From a virus: DNA of 64,000 nt. The stretch is taken from the IMG/VR virus record IMGVR_UViG_3300043466_001817, positions 1 through 64,000 of that record; one strand, given 5' to 3'. The position numbers were made by a program, and so were the translations under genes. Under the pieces are notes generated by a model. The model saw only the letters and a list, made by a program, of their open reading frames with translations, ran no database searches and had not been told where the DNA came from. This document shows positions 1 through 10,101 of this stretch, piece by piece (within the stretch, counting starts at the first letter, position 1; each line of letters starts with the position of its first letter).

Positions 1-1
1 C

Positions 2-447
2 CAAGGCATCCAAGGGAACACTGGAGCAACTGGTGCCACTGGAGCAACTGGTGCCACTGGTGCTCAAGGCATTCAAGGCATTCAAGGAAACACTGGTGCC
101 ACTGGTGCCACTGGTGCCACTGGAGCCCAAGGCATTCAAGGAAACACTGGTGCCACTGGTGCCACTGGAGCCCAAGGTATCCAAGGGAACACTGGAGCAA
201 CTGGTGCTACTGGAGCCCAAGGTATCCAAGGGAACACTGGAGCAACTGGTGCTACTGGAGCCCAAGGTATCCAAGGGAACACTGGAGCAACTGGTGCCAC
301 TGGAGCAACTGGTGCCACTGGAGCCCAAGGTATCCAAGGGAACACTGGAGCAACTGGTGCCACTGGAGCCCAAGGCATCCAAGGGAACACTGGAGCAACT
401 GGTGCCACTGGAGCCCAAGGCATCCAAGGAAACACTGGTGCCACTGG
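2..447 (+). repeat. Tandem repeat block 1 encoding collagen-like Gly-X-Y triplets
   Basis: Direct repeats with units of about 36-45 bp (core ACTGGTGCCACTGGAGCCCA) run from the window edge to about 447. All are in frame and encode [16 protein letters not shown]. Length variation in such blocks is expected by slippage or recombination. Confidence 0.9.
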
Positions 448-2764
448 TCCAGTTGGAGATTATGTAATATCATTTAACGGACTGACAGGTGCAGTTACTG
501 GTGTTTCTTCTGTAAATGGTGTTACCGGAGCGGTTACAAATATTGCAGTAACAAACGCAGCTCAAACATTTAGTGGATTGCAATCATTTAGCACGGGAAT
601 TTGTGCTGCTGGATTTACATTTACTGGAAATACATTCTATACAAATTCTTATTTTGCTATAACTACTCCTCTTGTTGGATCAGAAGCTCCGGGCCAAACC
701 AGCATAATATTGAATGCTGGAGATGGTAATATCTCCCCCGATCCAAATTACGTTAAATTTAATACTACAACAGTAGATTTTGGAGCGGCTGGATTGAGTG
801 GATACGTAGTCACATCTGTAAAGGCTCCAAATACAGGAACTCCAATTTATGGAGATGTGATAATAAATGGTTCGGCATACATAGGTGCCGCAAGTTCATC
901 AAAAACCATAACATTAACCAATAATGGTGTTCAAACATTTAATGGATCTACTGGAAACGTTGTTGGGGTTAACAGAGTAAATGGTCTAACTGGTATAGTT
1001 GGATTATCTGCTGGATCTAATATAACAATTTCTACTAGTGGAAATACATTAACAATTTCTGCTGCAGTGCTTATTGGTGCAACTGGAGCCACTGGTGCAA
1101 CTGGAGCCACTGGAGCCACTGGTGCCCAAGGCATCCAAGGAAACACTGGAGCCACTGGAGCCACTGGAGCCACTGGTGCCCAAGGCATTCAAGGAATTCA
1201 AGGAAACACTGGTGGTACAGGTCCTCAAGGCATCCAAGGAAACACTGGAGCCACTGGTGCCACTGGAGCTCAAGGCATCCAAGGCATCCAAGGAAACACT
1301 GGAGCCACTGGAGCCACTGGAGCCACTGGAGCCCAAGGCATCCAAGGAAATACTGGAGCCACTGGTCCAGTTGGAGATTATGTAATATCATTTAACGGAC
1401 TGACAGGTGCAGTTACTGGTGTAACTACAGGATCTGCAAATACTTTTGGCCCACTTCAAAGTTTTACAAATGGAATATCGTTTGCTGGAGCAACCTTCTC
1501 TGGCGTGATGCGAGGATCTGGATCTATAAGAAGCACCGGAGATGTAACGGTTTTTAGAAGTGGTGCGTTTAACACATCAGTTACAGTTGGAAACAATTCT
1601 GTTTCTTTCTATGAATCTGATATTGTTGGTGCTACATTATCTTTGACAGGTATTGCTACAAGCGGAGATGTAACAATAACAATACCGGGTTCCGTATCAA
1701 CGACTTTGGCTGGATTAGGAAATTCACAAACTTTTTCTGGAACTAACACATTTAGTTCTATCATAGCGGCAAATGGTGGTTTGTCCGCTGCAGGATCTAC
1801 CTTTACGGGATTAATAAGAGCATCTGCTGGTATATGTGCATCCGGTGGAACTTTTAGTGGAACACAAACTTTTGTAAGCGGAGCTACATTTAGTTCAAAT
1901 ATAAATTTACAGAACACAGAATTTATTCGAAATACAACAAATGGAAGAGTAGATATAATGCCCGCTCCATCAGGAACTACGGCATTTGGAATGTATTTTG
2001 ACACGACATCATGGGGATTTGGCGTTATTATGGGAACTGTTCGTTCATCGGACAGCGCAATTAATACTGGTGGTAATTTTAGATTCGATGTTCCGATTAC
2101 AATACTCAATGATACCAGATTCCAATTGGGTTCTGATGGTCACTATGGATTATATCGTACAGATACCGGAAACAATACTGCACAACTTTTTGCACTGTCT
2201 AATAATGCAAATAATAGCGGTGCATTTGCTATTGTAGGTTATTTTGATGTTGGAAGTGCAAATAGAAGCCCCGGAATCACACACGTAAATCCAAATCTTT
2301 ATATTTACGCAAATGGTGTTACAAGCGCAAATGATTTTATAAGATTTGAACACGATATTGCAAATGGAAATATAGTATCTGGTGGAACTAGTGGAATTTC
2401 AATCCAACCCGGTTCCGGTACTGTTGGTGTATCTGGATCTATTTCTTCAAGTGGATTTATTTTAAATTCATCTGGTATTAAAAATTTAACAGGAGTTACA
2501 TACACGTTATTGTCAGCAGACAATGGAGATGTATTGACAATAAATGCTGCTGGTGGCTCAACCTTTACAGTTCCATCGGGTCTGCCAGTAGGATATAGCG
2601 TAACAATAATAAATCTAAGCACAAACGGTGTAGGTATAACATCGGCGTCTGGAGTTACTTTAAATAGTTATACCAGCAAATATGCAATTGCTGGTCAGCA
2701 TGCTGCGGTTGGTTTGATTTCTTATGCTACAAACATTTTTAACTTATCAGGTGGATTAACGTAA
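2..2764 (+). CDS. Tail fibre with collagen-like repeats (5' end outside window)
   Basis: The reading frame is open from base 2, so the N-terminus lies upstream; 920 residues are visible. Two blocks of Gly-X-Y collagen-like repeats (units such as [13 protein letters not shown]; roughly residues 1-148 and 358-455) are each followed by the same segment [19 protein letters not shown], identical at DNA level. The rest is Gly/Thr/Ser-rich beta-structure. The C-terminus (about residues 830-920, with [10 protein letters not shown] and [10 protein letters not shown]) resembles the end of many phage tail-fibre and collar proteins. Such repeats form trimeric rods, so host-receptor binding at the tail is the likely role. 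The stop overlaps the ATG of the next gene (TAATG). Confidence 0.85.
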   Translation, partial: QGIQGNTGATGATGATGATGAQGIQGIQGNTGATGATGATGAQGIQGNTGATGATGAQGIQGNTGATGATGAQGIQGNTGATGATGAQGIQGNTGATGATGATGATGAQGIQGNTGATGATGAQGIQGNTGATGATGAQGIQGNTGATGPVGDYVISFNGLTGAVTGVSSVNGVTGAVTNIAVTNAAQTFSGLQSFSTGICAAGFTFTGNTFYTNSYFAITTPLVGSEAPGQTSIILNAGDGNISPDPNYVKFNTTTVDFGAAGLSGYVVTSVKAPNTGTPIYGDVIINGSAYIGAASSSKTITLTNNGVQTFNGSTGNVVGVNRVNGLTGIVGLSAGSNITISTSGNTLTISAAVLIGATGATGATGATGATGAQGIQGNTGATGATGATGAQGIQGIQGNTGGTGPQGIQGNTGATGATGAQGIQGIQGNTGATGATGATGAQGIQGNTGATGPVGDYVISFNGLTGAVTGVTTGSANTFGPLQSFTNGISFAGATFSGVMRGSGSIRSTGDVTVFRSGAFNTSVTVGNNSVSFYESDIVGATLSLTGIATSGDVTITIPGSVSTTLAGLGNSQTFSGTNTFSSIIAANGGLSAAGSTFTGLIRASAGICASGGTFSGTQTFVSGATFSSNINLQNTEFIRNTTNGRVDIMPAPSGTTAFGMYFDTTSWGFGVIMGTVRSSDSAINTGGNFRFDVPITILNDTRFQLGSDGHYGLYRTDTGNNTAQLFALSNNANNSGAFAIVGYFDVGSANRSPGITHVNPNLYIYANGVTSANDFIRFEHDIANGNIVSGGTSGISIQPGSGTVGVSGSISSSGFILNSSGIKNLTGVTYTLLSADNGDVLTINAAGGSTFTVPSGLPVGYSVTIINLSTNGVGITSASGVTLNSYTSKYAIAGQHAAVGLISYATNIFNLSGGLT
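1075..1367 (+). repeat. Tandem repeat block 2 encoding collagen-like Gly-X-Y triplets
   Basis: Second in-frame Gly-X-Y block of the same fibre gene, including [10 protein letters not shown] and [10 protein letters not shown] units. It is followed by a copy of the segment that also follows block 1 (about 445-510 versus 1363-1425), so block plus linker looks duplicated. Confidence 0.85.
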
Positions 2765-5049
2765 TGTTTCTGCCCAATTTAAGAAGTCTAGTTTTAAGAA
2801 TAATATTGCCAATAATCAGTGGACCGACACCTCCGGGACCAACTGGGCCTACTGCAAGTACATTTTTATTTGTTAATGGTAGACAAATAACATCCAATCA
2901 TGGTTTAAATGAAAATATTGGAACTTTATCATCAGACAATCCAAGACAAGTTGGAGCAAACAATTGGGCTGTTCTGGCAAAAGGTGTAAACGTTAGTTCG
3001 TCTGGATTTATGGTTGCTATAAGATCTGGAGGATCTTTATGGTCATGGGGTGCGGGGACTATTGGACAAACAGGATTATCTACCATATTAACAAGAAGTA
3101 GCCCATCACAAATAGGTTCTTTTACAGATTGGTCAAAAATTTCTGCTGGCACATATACGTGTGCAGGTGTGAGGACAAATGGTACTTTATGGGCTTGGGG
3201 AAGGAATAATTTTGGACAACTTGGTCAAGGAAATGTAACTATTAGATCAAGTCCTGTTCAAATTGGATCTGATACAAATTGGTCCGATGTACTTGTAGGT
3301 GAATATCATTGCATAGCATTAAAAACTAATGGAACATTATGGACATGGGGAAATAATGCTAGCGGACAATTAGGTTTAGGTGTAGCGGGTACAGGACAAA
3401 GTGTTCCTGTTCAAATAGGAACTGGAACAAATTGGTCTAAAATAGCAATCGGATCAAGAAGTAGTGGTGCAATAACAAATACTGGTCAATTATGGGTTTG
3501 GGGTTTTAATGGATATGGTATGTTGGGTTTGGGAGATACCGTCAATAGATCATCACCAGTACAAGTTGGTGCTTTAACAGATTGGAATTCTTTATCTTTT
3601 GGCTCTACAAACTATGGTAGCAGACACGCAGCGGCAACTAAAACAAATGGAACTCTTTGGACGTGGGGAACTAATAATTATGGACAGTTAGGCCAAAATA
3701 ACACAACAAACAGATCAAGTCCGGTTCAGGTTGGAACTGACACATCATGGTCCTTGGCAGAAGTTTTTAGATATGGATTTTTAGCAATAAAAACAGGCAC
3801 TCTTTGGTTTTCTGGAAGAAATACATATGGTCAGCTGGGATATAGAATATCAATTCGTGGTTCTAATTTGTCACCCATACAAGTAGGAACTGCAACTGGT
3901 TGGACATCATCTCCCGGAAAACTTACAACAGCATATGGATGTCATGCTATTGGCAATACTGGTGGTTTGTGGGCATGGGGAAATAATACTTCAGGACAGT
4001 TGGGATTTAATGATACTACTAATAGATCTTTACCAACTTTAGTAAGCGGAGTAACATCTTGGAATGCAGTATCACATTATTATCAGGCAGGAGTCAGAAG
4101 GGCATTAGGAGGAAGAACAGATGGAACATTATGGGCATGGGGTTCGAATGCTAGCGGTCAATTAGGTTTAGGTAATGTAACACAAAGAAATTCACCTGTA
4201 CAAATTGGAACTGGAACTGGATGGGGGATTACGGGTGGCCAATTTAGCGCTGCTCCTGATTTTTCTATAGCAGTAAAAACTGATGGAACCTTGTGGGCGT
4301 GGGGATTGGGGTCATATGGTATGTTGGGTTTGGGTGATACTGTTAGTAGATCATCACCAGTTCAAGTTGGTGCTTTAACAGATTGGTCAAAAGTTTCTTG
4401 TGCCAGAAGACATACTTTAGCATTAAAAACTAATGGAACGTTGTGGGCATGGGGTTTGAATAGTAATGGTCAATTAGGCCAAAACAATGTAACAAATACA
4501 TCAAGTCCAGTCCAAATTGGGACAGCAACTGATTGGGCATTTATTTTTGCTGGTTATAGTACCTCACACGCAATAAAAACAAATGGAACTCTTTGGGCGT
4601 GGGGAAATGCATCATCGTCGCGTTTAGGATTTGGCGGTTATGGAAATTATACTTCACCGAGACAAGTTGGTTCACTGACAGATTGGTCAAAAGTTTATAG
4701 TTCTACTGGACACACAGTCGCAATAAAAACAAATGGAACTCTTTGGGTATGGGGATTTGCTACTTATGGTAGACTTGGATTAAATGATGGTGTTAATAGA
4801 ATTAGTCCAGTGCAAATAGGTTCAGAAACAAACTGGGGAGTTGCAAAACCGGGTGCAGCACACACAGTTGCAATAAAAACAAATGGAACTCTTTGGGCTT
4901 GGGGACTTCACTCAGGTGGAAGATGTGCATTTGCTGGAACTGCAAATTATGCTGCTAATATCTCTTCTCCAGTTCAAGTAGGTTCTCTAAATACATGGAG
5001 TAACGTTTCTCCAAGATTTACTGATACTGTTTTTGGATTAAAAACTTAA
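2764..5049 (+). CDS. RCC1-repeat beta-propeller protein, probable tail/fibre component
   Basis: A 761-residue protein with about 13 repeats of the RCC1 type (TNGTLWAWGxNxxGQLGxG, then SSPVQIG, about 50 residues each), enough for roughly two seven-bladed propellers. A short Pro/Gly-rich N-terminal stretch (GPTPPGPTGPT) recalls the collagen segment of the fibre before it. The start overlaps the fibre stop, so the two are translationally coupled. RCC1 propellers are binding scaffolds; in phages they occur in or beside receptor-binding genes. A role as distal fibre part or adhesin is inferred from position; no enzymatic motif is seen. Confidence 0.75.
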   Translation: MFLPNLRSLVLRIILPIISGPTPPGPTGPTASTFLFVNGRQITSNHGLNENIGTLSSDNPRQVGANNWAVLAKGVNVSSSGFMVAIRSGGSLWSWGAGTIGQTGLSTILTRSSPSQIGSFTDWSKISAGTYTCAGVRTNGTLWAWGRNNFGQLGQGNVTIRSSPVQIGSDTNWSDVLVGEYHCIALKTNGTLWTWGNNASGQLGLGVAGTGQSVPVQIGTGTNWSKIAIGSRSSGAITNTGQLWVWGFNGYGMLGLGDTVNRSSPVQVGALTDWNSLSFGSTNYGSRHAAATKTNGTLWTWGTNNYGQLGQNNTTNRSSPVQVGTDTSWSLAEVFRYGFLAIKTGTLWFSGRNTYGQLGYRISIRGSNLSPIQVGTATGWTSSPGKLTTAYGCHAIGNTGGLWAWGNNTSGQLGFNDTTNRSLPTLVSGVTSWNAVSHYYQAGVRRALGGRTDGTLWAWGSNASGQLGLGNVTQRNSPVQIGTGTGWGITGGQFSAAPDFSIAVKTDGTLWAWGLGSYGMLGLGDTVSRSSPVQVGALTDWSKVSCARRHTLALKTNGTLWAWGLNSNGQLGQNNVTNTSSPVQIGTATDWAFIFAGYSTSHAIKTNGTLWAWGNASSSRLGFGGYGNYTSPRQVGSLTDWSKVYSSTGHTVAIKTNGTLWVWGFATYGRLGLNDGVNRISPVQIGSETNWGVAKPGAAHTVAIKTNGTLWAWGLHSGGRCAFAGTANYAANISSPVQVGSLNTWSNVSPRFTDTVFGLKT

Positions 5050-5071
5050 TTTATATTGTTTAATTTTTACT

Positions 5072-6835
5072 ATGAAACATAAAATTTATTTTCTTTCAGG
5101 ATTACCAAGAAGTGGTTCTACTGTAGTATCTTCTATTTTAAATCAACATCCACAAATTTATTCAAGTTCAACTAGTGGATTAATTGATATAATGGGTGCC
5201 ATATGTATGGCATGGGAAGAATCCCCATCCACCATAGCACAATCTTCCAATAAAGAAGAAGTTTATAGAATATTAAGATCTACTATAGAGAGCAAATACG
5301 AATTAATAGATAAACAAATAATAATAGATAAAAACAGAGGTTGGGCAAATCCAACAATAATGGAAACAATAAAAAATGTTTTAGGTTATGAACCAAAAAT
5401 TATAGCAACTGTAAGGCATCCAGCAGATTGCACGGCTTCCTTTGTGCGAGTGGCAAAACCAGAAAATTTAGATAATTTTTTAAGAAATTCCGAATTAATA
5501 AAACATTTAAAATCATCTTATGCAACATTAAAAAATGGATTTGAAAATAAACCTAATAATTTTTGTTTTGTAGACTATGATGATTTTTTATTAAATCCAC
5601 AAAAAGAGATGGATAAAATTTGCAAATTTTTAGATATAGAATCATTTAATTTTGATTTTAATAATATTGATACGGAAGTTGTGTCTGAAAAAGATGAAGA
5701 GGCATGGGGTATACCAAATCTACACAAAATATCTCCAAAATTGGGAAAACAAAATAATCAAAATTCAAAAGACGTTTTAGGATATCAATATGATAATTTT
5801 GATCCTCCAAAATTTTGGAAAGGTGAAACACACAATAATGTAGAAAGAAAAAAAATAGACATATCCGTAGAATTATCAATGAAAGGTAATTTTGAAAAAT
5901 CATATGAAGTGATTTGTGAAGCAGCAAAAGAAAATCCTAATTGCAATAAAATTGCATTCAATATGGGGTGGTATGCTCTAAGACAAAATAAACTTCAAGA
6001 AGGAATGAATCTCCTTGCTAGAGGAAGATATGAAAATTGTTTTGGAAACCCAAAACCGGACGTTCCAACTCCAATATGGGATGGAAAAACTATAGGGACA
6101 GTTTTATATTATCTTGAAGGTGGTTTGGGAGATCAAATACATTCTTTAAAATACGTTGAAGATATTAATAAAAGGGGATGTGATGTAATTGTCGCATGTG
6201 CTCCAGAACTATTTTCCTTAGCTCGTTCATGTAAAGGTGTTAAAGTTGTATGTGAACAAAAAGCGGCTGGTGGAATATATCATGATTTTTGGGTACCGGG
6301 AATGTCAGTATTGATTCCTTTGGGGTATGAATATTGCGATATAAGTGGTAAACCATTCATACCAAGAACAAAGATAGTAAAAAATAAAAAACCAGTAATA
6401 GGAGTTAGATGGCAGGGAAATCCAAAATTTGAACACGAACAAAATAGAAAATTTCCTCTAGAACCATTCTTTAATGCATTAAAAAATATAGATGCAAATT
6501 TTATTTGTCTGCAAAGAGACGAAGGCGAAGAGCACTGCCCAGATTTTATTAAAAAGGTTTCTTTAAATAATTGGGAAGAAACAAGAGATGCAATCTCTAA
6601 TTGTGATTTAGTTATTAGTTCATGTACAAGTATTGCACATCTTGCGGCTGCAATGGGGGTAGAAACATGGATAATTATTCCTGTTTTGAACTATTATTTA
6701 TGGGGAGTTCCAGGCAATAAATCACCATTTTATGATTCATTGACTCTTTTTAGACAAGAAAAATTTGGTTGTTGGGAAGCACCTATAAATAAATTAAAAG
6801 TGCAATTACAGCATAAATACGGTGAGGAGAAATAA
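5072..6835 (+). CDS. Sulfotransferase / GT9-like glycosyltransferase fusion
   Basis: A 587-residue two-domain protein. Residues 1-220 look like a PAPS-dependent sulfotransferase: N-terminal P-loop FLSGLPRSGSTVVSSILN and, near residue 115, ATVRHPADCTASFVR, matching the 3'-phosphate motif. Residues about 270-320 look TPR-like. Residues about 345-587 resemble GT9 glycosyltransferases of the heptosyltransferase type (EGGLGDQIHSLKY, GVRWQGNP near 445, SSCTSIAHLAAAMG near 515). It lies behind the fibre genes and ahead of three more sugar genes, so modification of a virion or host-surface glycan is likely. Acceptors cannot be read from sequence. Confidence 0.8.
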   Translation: MKHKIYFLSGLPRSGSTVVSSILNQHPQIYSSSTSGLIDIMGAICMAWEESPSTIAQSSNKEEVYRILRSTIESKYELIDKQIIIDKNRGWANPTIMETIKNVLGYEPKIIATVRHPADCTASFVRVAKPENLDNFLRNSELIKHLKSSYATLKNGFENKPNNFCFVDYDDFLLNPQKEMDKICKFLDIESFNFDFNNIDTEVVSEKDEEAWGIPNLHKISPKLGKQNNQNSKDVLGYQYDNFDPPKFWKGETHNNVERKKIDISVELSMKGNFEKSYEVICEAAKENPNCNKIAFNMGWYALRQNKLQEGMNLLARGRYENCFGNPKPDVPTPIWDGKTIGTVLYYLEGGLGDQIHSLKYVEDINKRGCDVIVACAPELFSLARSCKGVKVVCEQKAAGGIYHDFWVPGMSVLIPLGYEYCDISGKPFIPRTKIVKNKKPVIGVRWQGNPKFEHEQNRKFPLEPFFNALKNIDANFICLQRDEGEEHCPDFIKKVSLNNWEETRDAISNCDLVISSCTSIAHLAAAMGVETWIIIPVLNYYLWGVPGNKSPFYDSLTLFRQEKFGCWEAPINKLKVQLQHKYGEEK

Positions 6836-6838
6836 AAA

Positions 6839-7261
6839 ATGGCAAAATTTGTAAGAATAGAAAATGATCAAATTATAGAATGTTTGGATTACCTTCCACA
6901 CAATCATCAAGGAGATTGGAGAGAAGCAATCGATATTGTACCACATCTAATCCCATTTAAACAAATACAAGGCCCACATTCATTTGATATATCAAAAACA
7001 CCAGTTGAAATTGTTTGGAGTGTAATTGATCTAACATTAGATGAAAGAAAACAAACTATTGTTAGTATTACAACAGGTGAACTTCAAAATGAAGTTGGGA
7101 AAGAATTAAATAAAGATTTATCAGATGCAAATCAAAATATAAATTTTCAACTAATAGAAAGTTTAGTTAATCAAATTAGAAGCAAAAAATTTGAAATTGA
7201 TGCAATTCAAACTCACGAAGAGATGGATCAGTATATCCAAAATAATAATATTGTGCCCTGA
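6839..7261 (+). CDS. Hypothetical protein, tail-fibre-accessory-like
   Basis: A 140-residue acidic protein (MAKFVRIENDQIIEC) preceded by a good GAGGAGA ribosome site inside the end of the sulfotransferase gene. The last base of its TGA stop is the A of the next gene's ATG. The N-terminal 50 residues resemble the short domain seen in small proteins near tail fibres, and the C-terminal half (NQIRSKKFEIDAIQTHEEMDQYI) is helical. No catalytic motif; the function is unknown. Confidence 0.6.
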   Translation: MAKFVRIENDQIIECLDYLPHNHQGDWREAIDIVPHLIPFKQIQGPHSFDISKTPVEIVWSVIDLTLDERKQTIVSITTGELQNEVGKELNKDLSDANQNINFQLIESLVNQIRSKKFEIDAIQTHEEMDQYIQNNNIVP

Positions 7262-8649
7262 TGCGTATAGCGTTTACAATAATTCATAACGGACTACATC
7301 ACTTAAAACACAACAACCAAGCTCAAAATATTTTAAAATTTTGTGATAAATGGATTGTTGTAGAAGGTGCTGCAAAATCAAATGGCAGCACTCAGTGGTG
7401 TAAATCATTTCCAGAGCATTTGCATAATAACGGTGCAAGCATAGATGGTACTTGTGAGTTTTTAGAAGATTTATCTAAACAAACAGATAAATTGGTATAC
7501 ATTAAATCAAATGGATTTTGGAATTCTAAAGATGATCAGGTTAACAGAGCCATACAAGAAGTTAAAAAGATAACAGATAAATGTTTTCTTTGGGAGATAG
7601 ACGCAGACGAACAATGGACTTCGGAAGCGATGGATATCGCTGAGAAAGAATTGTCTGAACTTTCAGGTATATCTGCAACATTCAGAGCCGATTGTTATGT
7701 TGGCAAAAATTTAAAAGCATTAGGTGAGTGGGGAGAAGCAAAAAGTTGCGGATACATAAGACTCTGGAAATGGAGTGGACAAAACTTTATTTGCCACGAA
7801 CCTCCAATTTTAGAGGGCGCTGGAATGAATCCAGCAATGTTATCTCCTAGATTCAAACACTACAATTATTATTTTAAAAAAGATGTAATTTTTAAAGATC
7901 TTTGGTATGGTGGTCACGAAGGAATACTGGAACGATGGAAACTTTTAAATTCATTACATGAAAAGTTCTTTCCACTTCATATATCAAATCTTATTACTGG
8001 TGATTGGGGAAAATCCAGTGCTGCTATAATTTATTCTAATGAAGATGAAAGAAGAGTTGTACAGATTGGCGCCAATATAGGTTATGATGCTGTAAGTGCA
8101 TTTTTACTCTTAAACAAATGTTCATGTATTTTTGTAGAACCAAATCCATATGCGCTAGAAATACTTAAAGAATGTTATAAAGAAAATGACAATTATTATT
8201 TTGAAAACGTCGCAGTTTCAAATTATAATGGTTTGATAAACATGTATTTTAATGACATTGATTGTGTAAATTCTGATTCCGCTCATAGTTCAGTATCACT
8301 TAATCATGTAATAGCACATAAAGAAAACAATATGGAAAATATCACCACCAGATTGGTTTCTTGTGTTACAATTGAAAATTTGTTAAAGAAGTATGATTGG
8401 CTGGATAAAGATATAGAATATCTTGTAATGGACACCGAGGGACATGATTGCGATATAATTCTTTCTACAAATTTTAATAAATTGAAAGTAAAAAATGTCT
8501 GCTTTGAAATAACACATTCAGATGGTCCGTTTATTAATGGTAAAAAATTAGAGAAAACAATTGAATATTTAAATTCATTTGGATATAGAATGAACTCCAA
8601 CAGTTCAAATAATTGTAATGTTACTTTCACACTATGTGAAGAGGTTTAA
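7261..8649 (+). CDS. Glycosyltransferase / FkbM-type methyltransferase fusion
   Basis: A 462-residue protein. Residues 1-240 look like a GT-A glycosyltransferase (IAFTIIHNGLHHL; metal-binding WEIDADEQW near 115; R/H-rich end). Residues about 262-455 match FkbM-family S-adenosylmethionine methyltransferases: VVQIGANIGYDAVSAF as the SAM loop, FVEPNPYALE as the acidic partner, and MDTEGHDCDII near 386 in place of the usual KIDxEGxE. The ATG uses the last base of the preceding stop, and the next gene follows with no gap, so it belongs to one operon. Probable role: adding and O-methylating a sugar on a virion protein or host glycan. Confidence 0.8.
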   Translation: MRIAFTIIHNGLHHLKHNNQAQNILKFCDKWIVVEGAAKSNGSTQWCKSFPEHLHNNGASIDGTCEFLEDLSKQTDKLVYIKSNGFWNSKDDQVNRAIQEVKKITDKCFLWEIDADEQWTSEAMDIAEKELSELSGISATFRADCYVGKNLKALGEWGEAKSCGYIRLWKWSGQNFICHEPPILEGAGMNPAMLSPRFKHYNYYFKKDVIFKDLWYGGHEGILERWKLLNSLHEKFFPLHISNLITGDWGKSSAAIIYSNEDERRVVQIGANIGYDAVSAFLLLNKCSCIFVEPNPYALEILKECYKENDNYYFENVAVSNYNGLINMYFNDIDCVNSDSAHSSVSLNHVIAHKENNMENITTRLVSCVTIENLLKKYDWLDKDIEYLVMDTEGHDCDIILSTNFNKLKVKNVCFEITHSDGPFINGKKLEKTIEYLNSFGYRMNSNSSNNCNVTFTLCEEV

Positions 8650-9552
8650 ATGTTTATAGTTACTGGTGCTCAAGGATTTATTGGAAGTCGAATGGTAAAG
8701 TATCTCAATTCAAAGGGAATTGATGATATCTGTGTTATTGATGATGTTGAAATCGATGAAGTTAGAGGATATGCAACAAAAGTAAATTACACAAATTTAC
8801 AAGATACTAAATTTAAAAAACTTTATCCAATCATATTGGACGAAAATACTATATTGCCAGAAGACAATATAGAAGCAGTTTTTCATTTTGGTGCTATCTC
8901 CAATACATTAGAAAAAGACTTTGGTAAAATTAAAAAATACAATATTGATTATACATATCAATTGAACCGTGCATGTAAAAAAAGAAATATACCATTAATA
9001 TTCAGTTCTACTGCAGCAATTTATGGAAATGGAAATGGGCCATTAAATTTATATGCGGAATCCAAACTTCAAAATGAAAAAGATATATCAGACTATGCCA
9101 TGTGTTTCAGACTATTCAATGTATATGGTCCTAATGAATCACATAAAGGAAGAATGGCTTCAGTAATTTTTAAATGGTTCAATGAACTTAAAGAAACTAA
9201 CTCAATAAAGATATTTGAAAATTCAAAAGAATACAAAAGAGATTTTATTTTTGTAGATGATGTCTGCAAAACATTTTATAATGCTTACAAAAAATATAAG
9301 CCGGGAATTCGTGATCTTGGAACCGGAACACAAAATAATTTTGATTATGTTGCAGATATTGTAATAAAGGAATATGGTAGTGGAAATAAAAATTATGTAC
9401 CAATGCCAGACGATTTAAAATTACAGTATCAAACAAACACTGAAGCAAAAATTTATAATGATTTGGAATTAAATTTTATTAATATTGAAACCGGAATAAA
9501 AAATTACATTTCACATTTAAAAAATAATTTACTTGTTTCTTCCAATAATTAA
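8650..9552 (+). CDS. NAD-dependent sugar epimerase, HldD/RfaD-like
   Basis: A 300-residue short-chain dehydrogenase/reductase of the extended type. The Rossmann loop is at the N-terminus (TGAQGFIGSRMVKYL), with FHFGAISNTLE near 78, a catalytic Ser/Thr segment IFSSTAAIYG near 118, and Tyr-x3-Lys in YAESK near 136. FRLFNVYGPNE and KRDFIFVDDV are typical of ADP-glycero-manno-heptose 6-epimerases, which is the closest family by eye. It lies in the glycan operon behind a GT9-like enzyme, which in bacteria uses ADP-heptose. A UDP-glucose-type epimerase cannot be excluded. Confidence 0.8.
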   Translation: MFIVTGAQGFIGSRMVKYLNSKGIDDICVIDDVEIDEVRGYATKVNYTNLQDTKFKKLYPIILDENTILPEDNIEAVFHFGAISNTLEKDFGKIKKYNIDYTYQLNRACKKRNIPLIFSSTAAIYGNGNGPLNLYAESKLQNEKDISDYAMCFRLFNVYGPNESHKGRMASVIFKWFNELKETNSIKIFENSKEYKRDFIFVDDVCKTFYNAYKKYKPGIRDLGTGTQNNFDYVADIVIKEYGSGNKNYVPMPDDLKLQYQTNTEAKIYNDLELNFINIETGIKNYISHLKNNLLVSSNN

Positions 9553-9560
9553 GATATATT
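9533..9560 (+). promoter_or_regulatory. Sigma70-like promoter of dUTPase gene
   Basis: TTGTTT, 16-nt spacer, TATATT, then 6 nt to the ATG at 9567. The predicted +1 is the A of ATG. It lies inside the end of the epimerase gene. Confidence 0.65.
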
Positions 9561-9566
9561 ATAAAC

Positions 9567-10085
9567 ATGTTTCTAGAATATACAAAAGCACATCATACCG
9601 TTGTAGATCCAAATTTTCAAACCAAGATGGCAGCATGTTTTGATCTTGGGGCCTTCATCCCAGCAGATGAAGAAGTCAAAATTTACATTGGAAAGACCCA
9701 GATGTCTGCCAAGCCCCTGCACTGTGGGGAGCGGAATGAGCCCTACATCACCCTGATGCCCATGGAACGGGCTTTAATCCGCACAGGGATCACCTTTAAG
9801 ATCCCTGACGGATACTCCATACGCCTCCATCCACGCTCTGGAATGGCTTTAAAGTATGGTCTGACCCTTGCAAATTGTGAGGGTGTCGTGGACGAAGATT
9901 ACACCTTTGAGACCAAAATTATCATGCTTAACACCAGCAACGATCATGTTAAAATTTACAACAGGGATCGAATTGCTCAGGCTGAACTCGTTAAGTACGA
10001 ACAACCACGGTTCCTAGAGATCTTTGAAACGATCACCAAAGAATCAAATAGAAACGGTGGTTTTGGTTCTACTGGAGTAAACTAA
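9567..10085 (+). CDS. dut: dUTP diphosphatase (dUTPase)
   Basis: A 172-residue trimeric-type dUTPase. Visible motifs: motif 1 ACFDLGAFIP (residues 20-30), motif 2/3 region HPRSGMALKYGL with a following VVDEDY (about 89-113), motif 4 DRIAQAEL (about 140) and the C-terminal motif 5 RNGGFGSTG that closes over the active site. It hydrolyses dUTP to dUMP and pyrophosphate, keeping uracil out of DNA and feeding ThyX (gene at 20933). Codon use is richer in G/C than in the glycan genes before it, and it has its own promoter, so it is probably early. The convergent gene ends 16 bases downstream. Confidence 0.95.
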   Translation: MFLEYTKAHHTVVDPNFQTKMAACFDLGAFIPADEEVKIYIGKTQMSAKPLHCGERNEPYITLMPMERALIRTGITFKIPDGYSIRLHPRSGMALKYGLTLANCEGVVDEDYTFETKIIMLNTSNDHVKIYNRDRIAQAELVKYEQPRFLEIFETITKESNRNGGFGSTGVN

Positions 10086-10101
10086 TAATACTTTTAAAGT
10101 A

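Noticed and set aside
2-447. CRISPR-like repeat pattern
   Set aside because: Repeats are contiguous coding triplet multiples without unique spacers.
136-1391. Several open frames in other phases over the collagen repeats
   Set aside because: Repeats of period divisible by three leave all frames open; only the Gly-X-Y frame continues into the fibre C-terminus.
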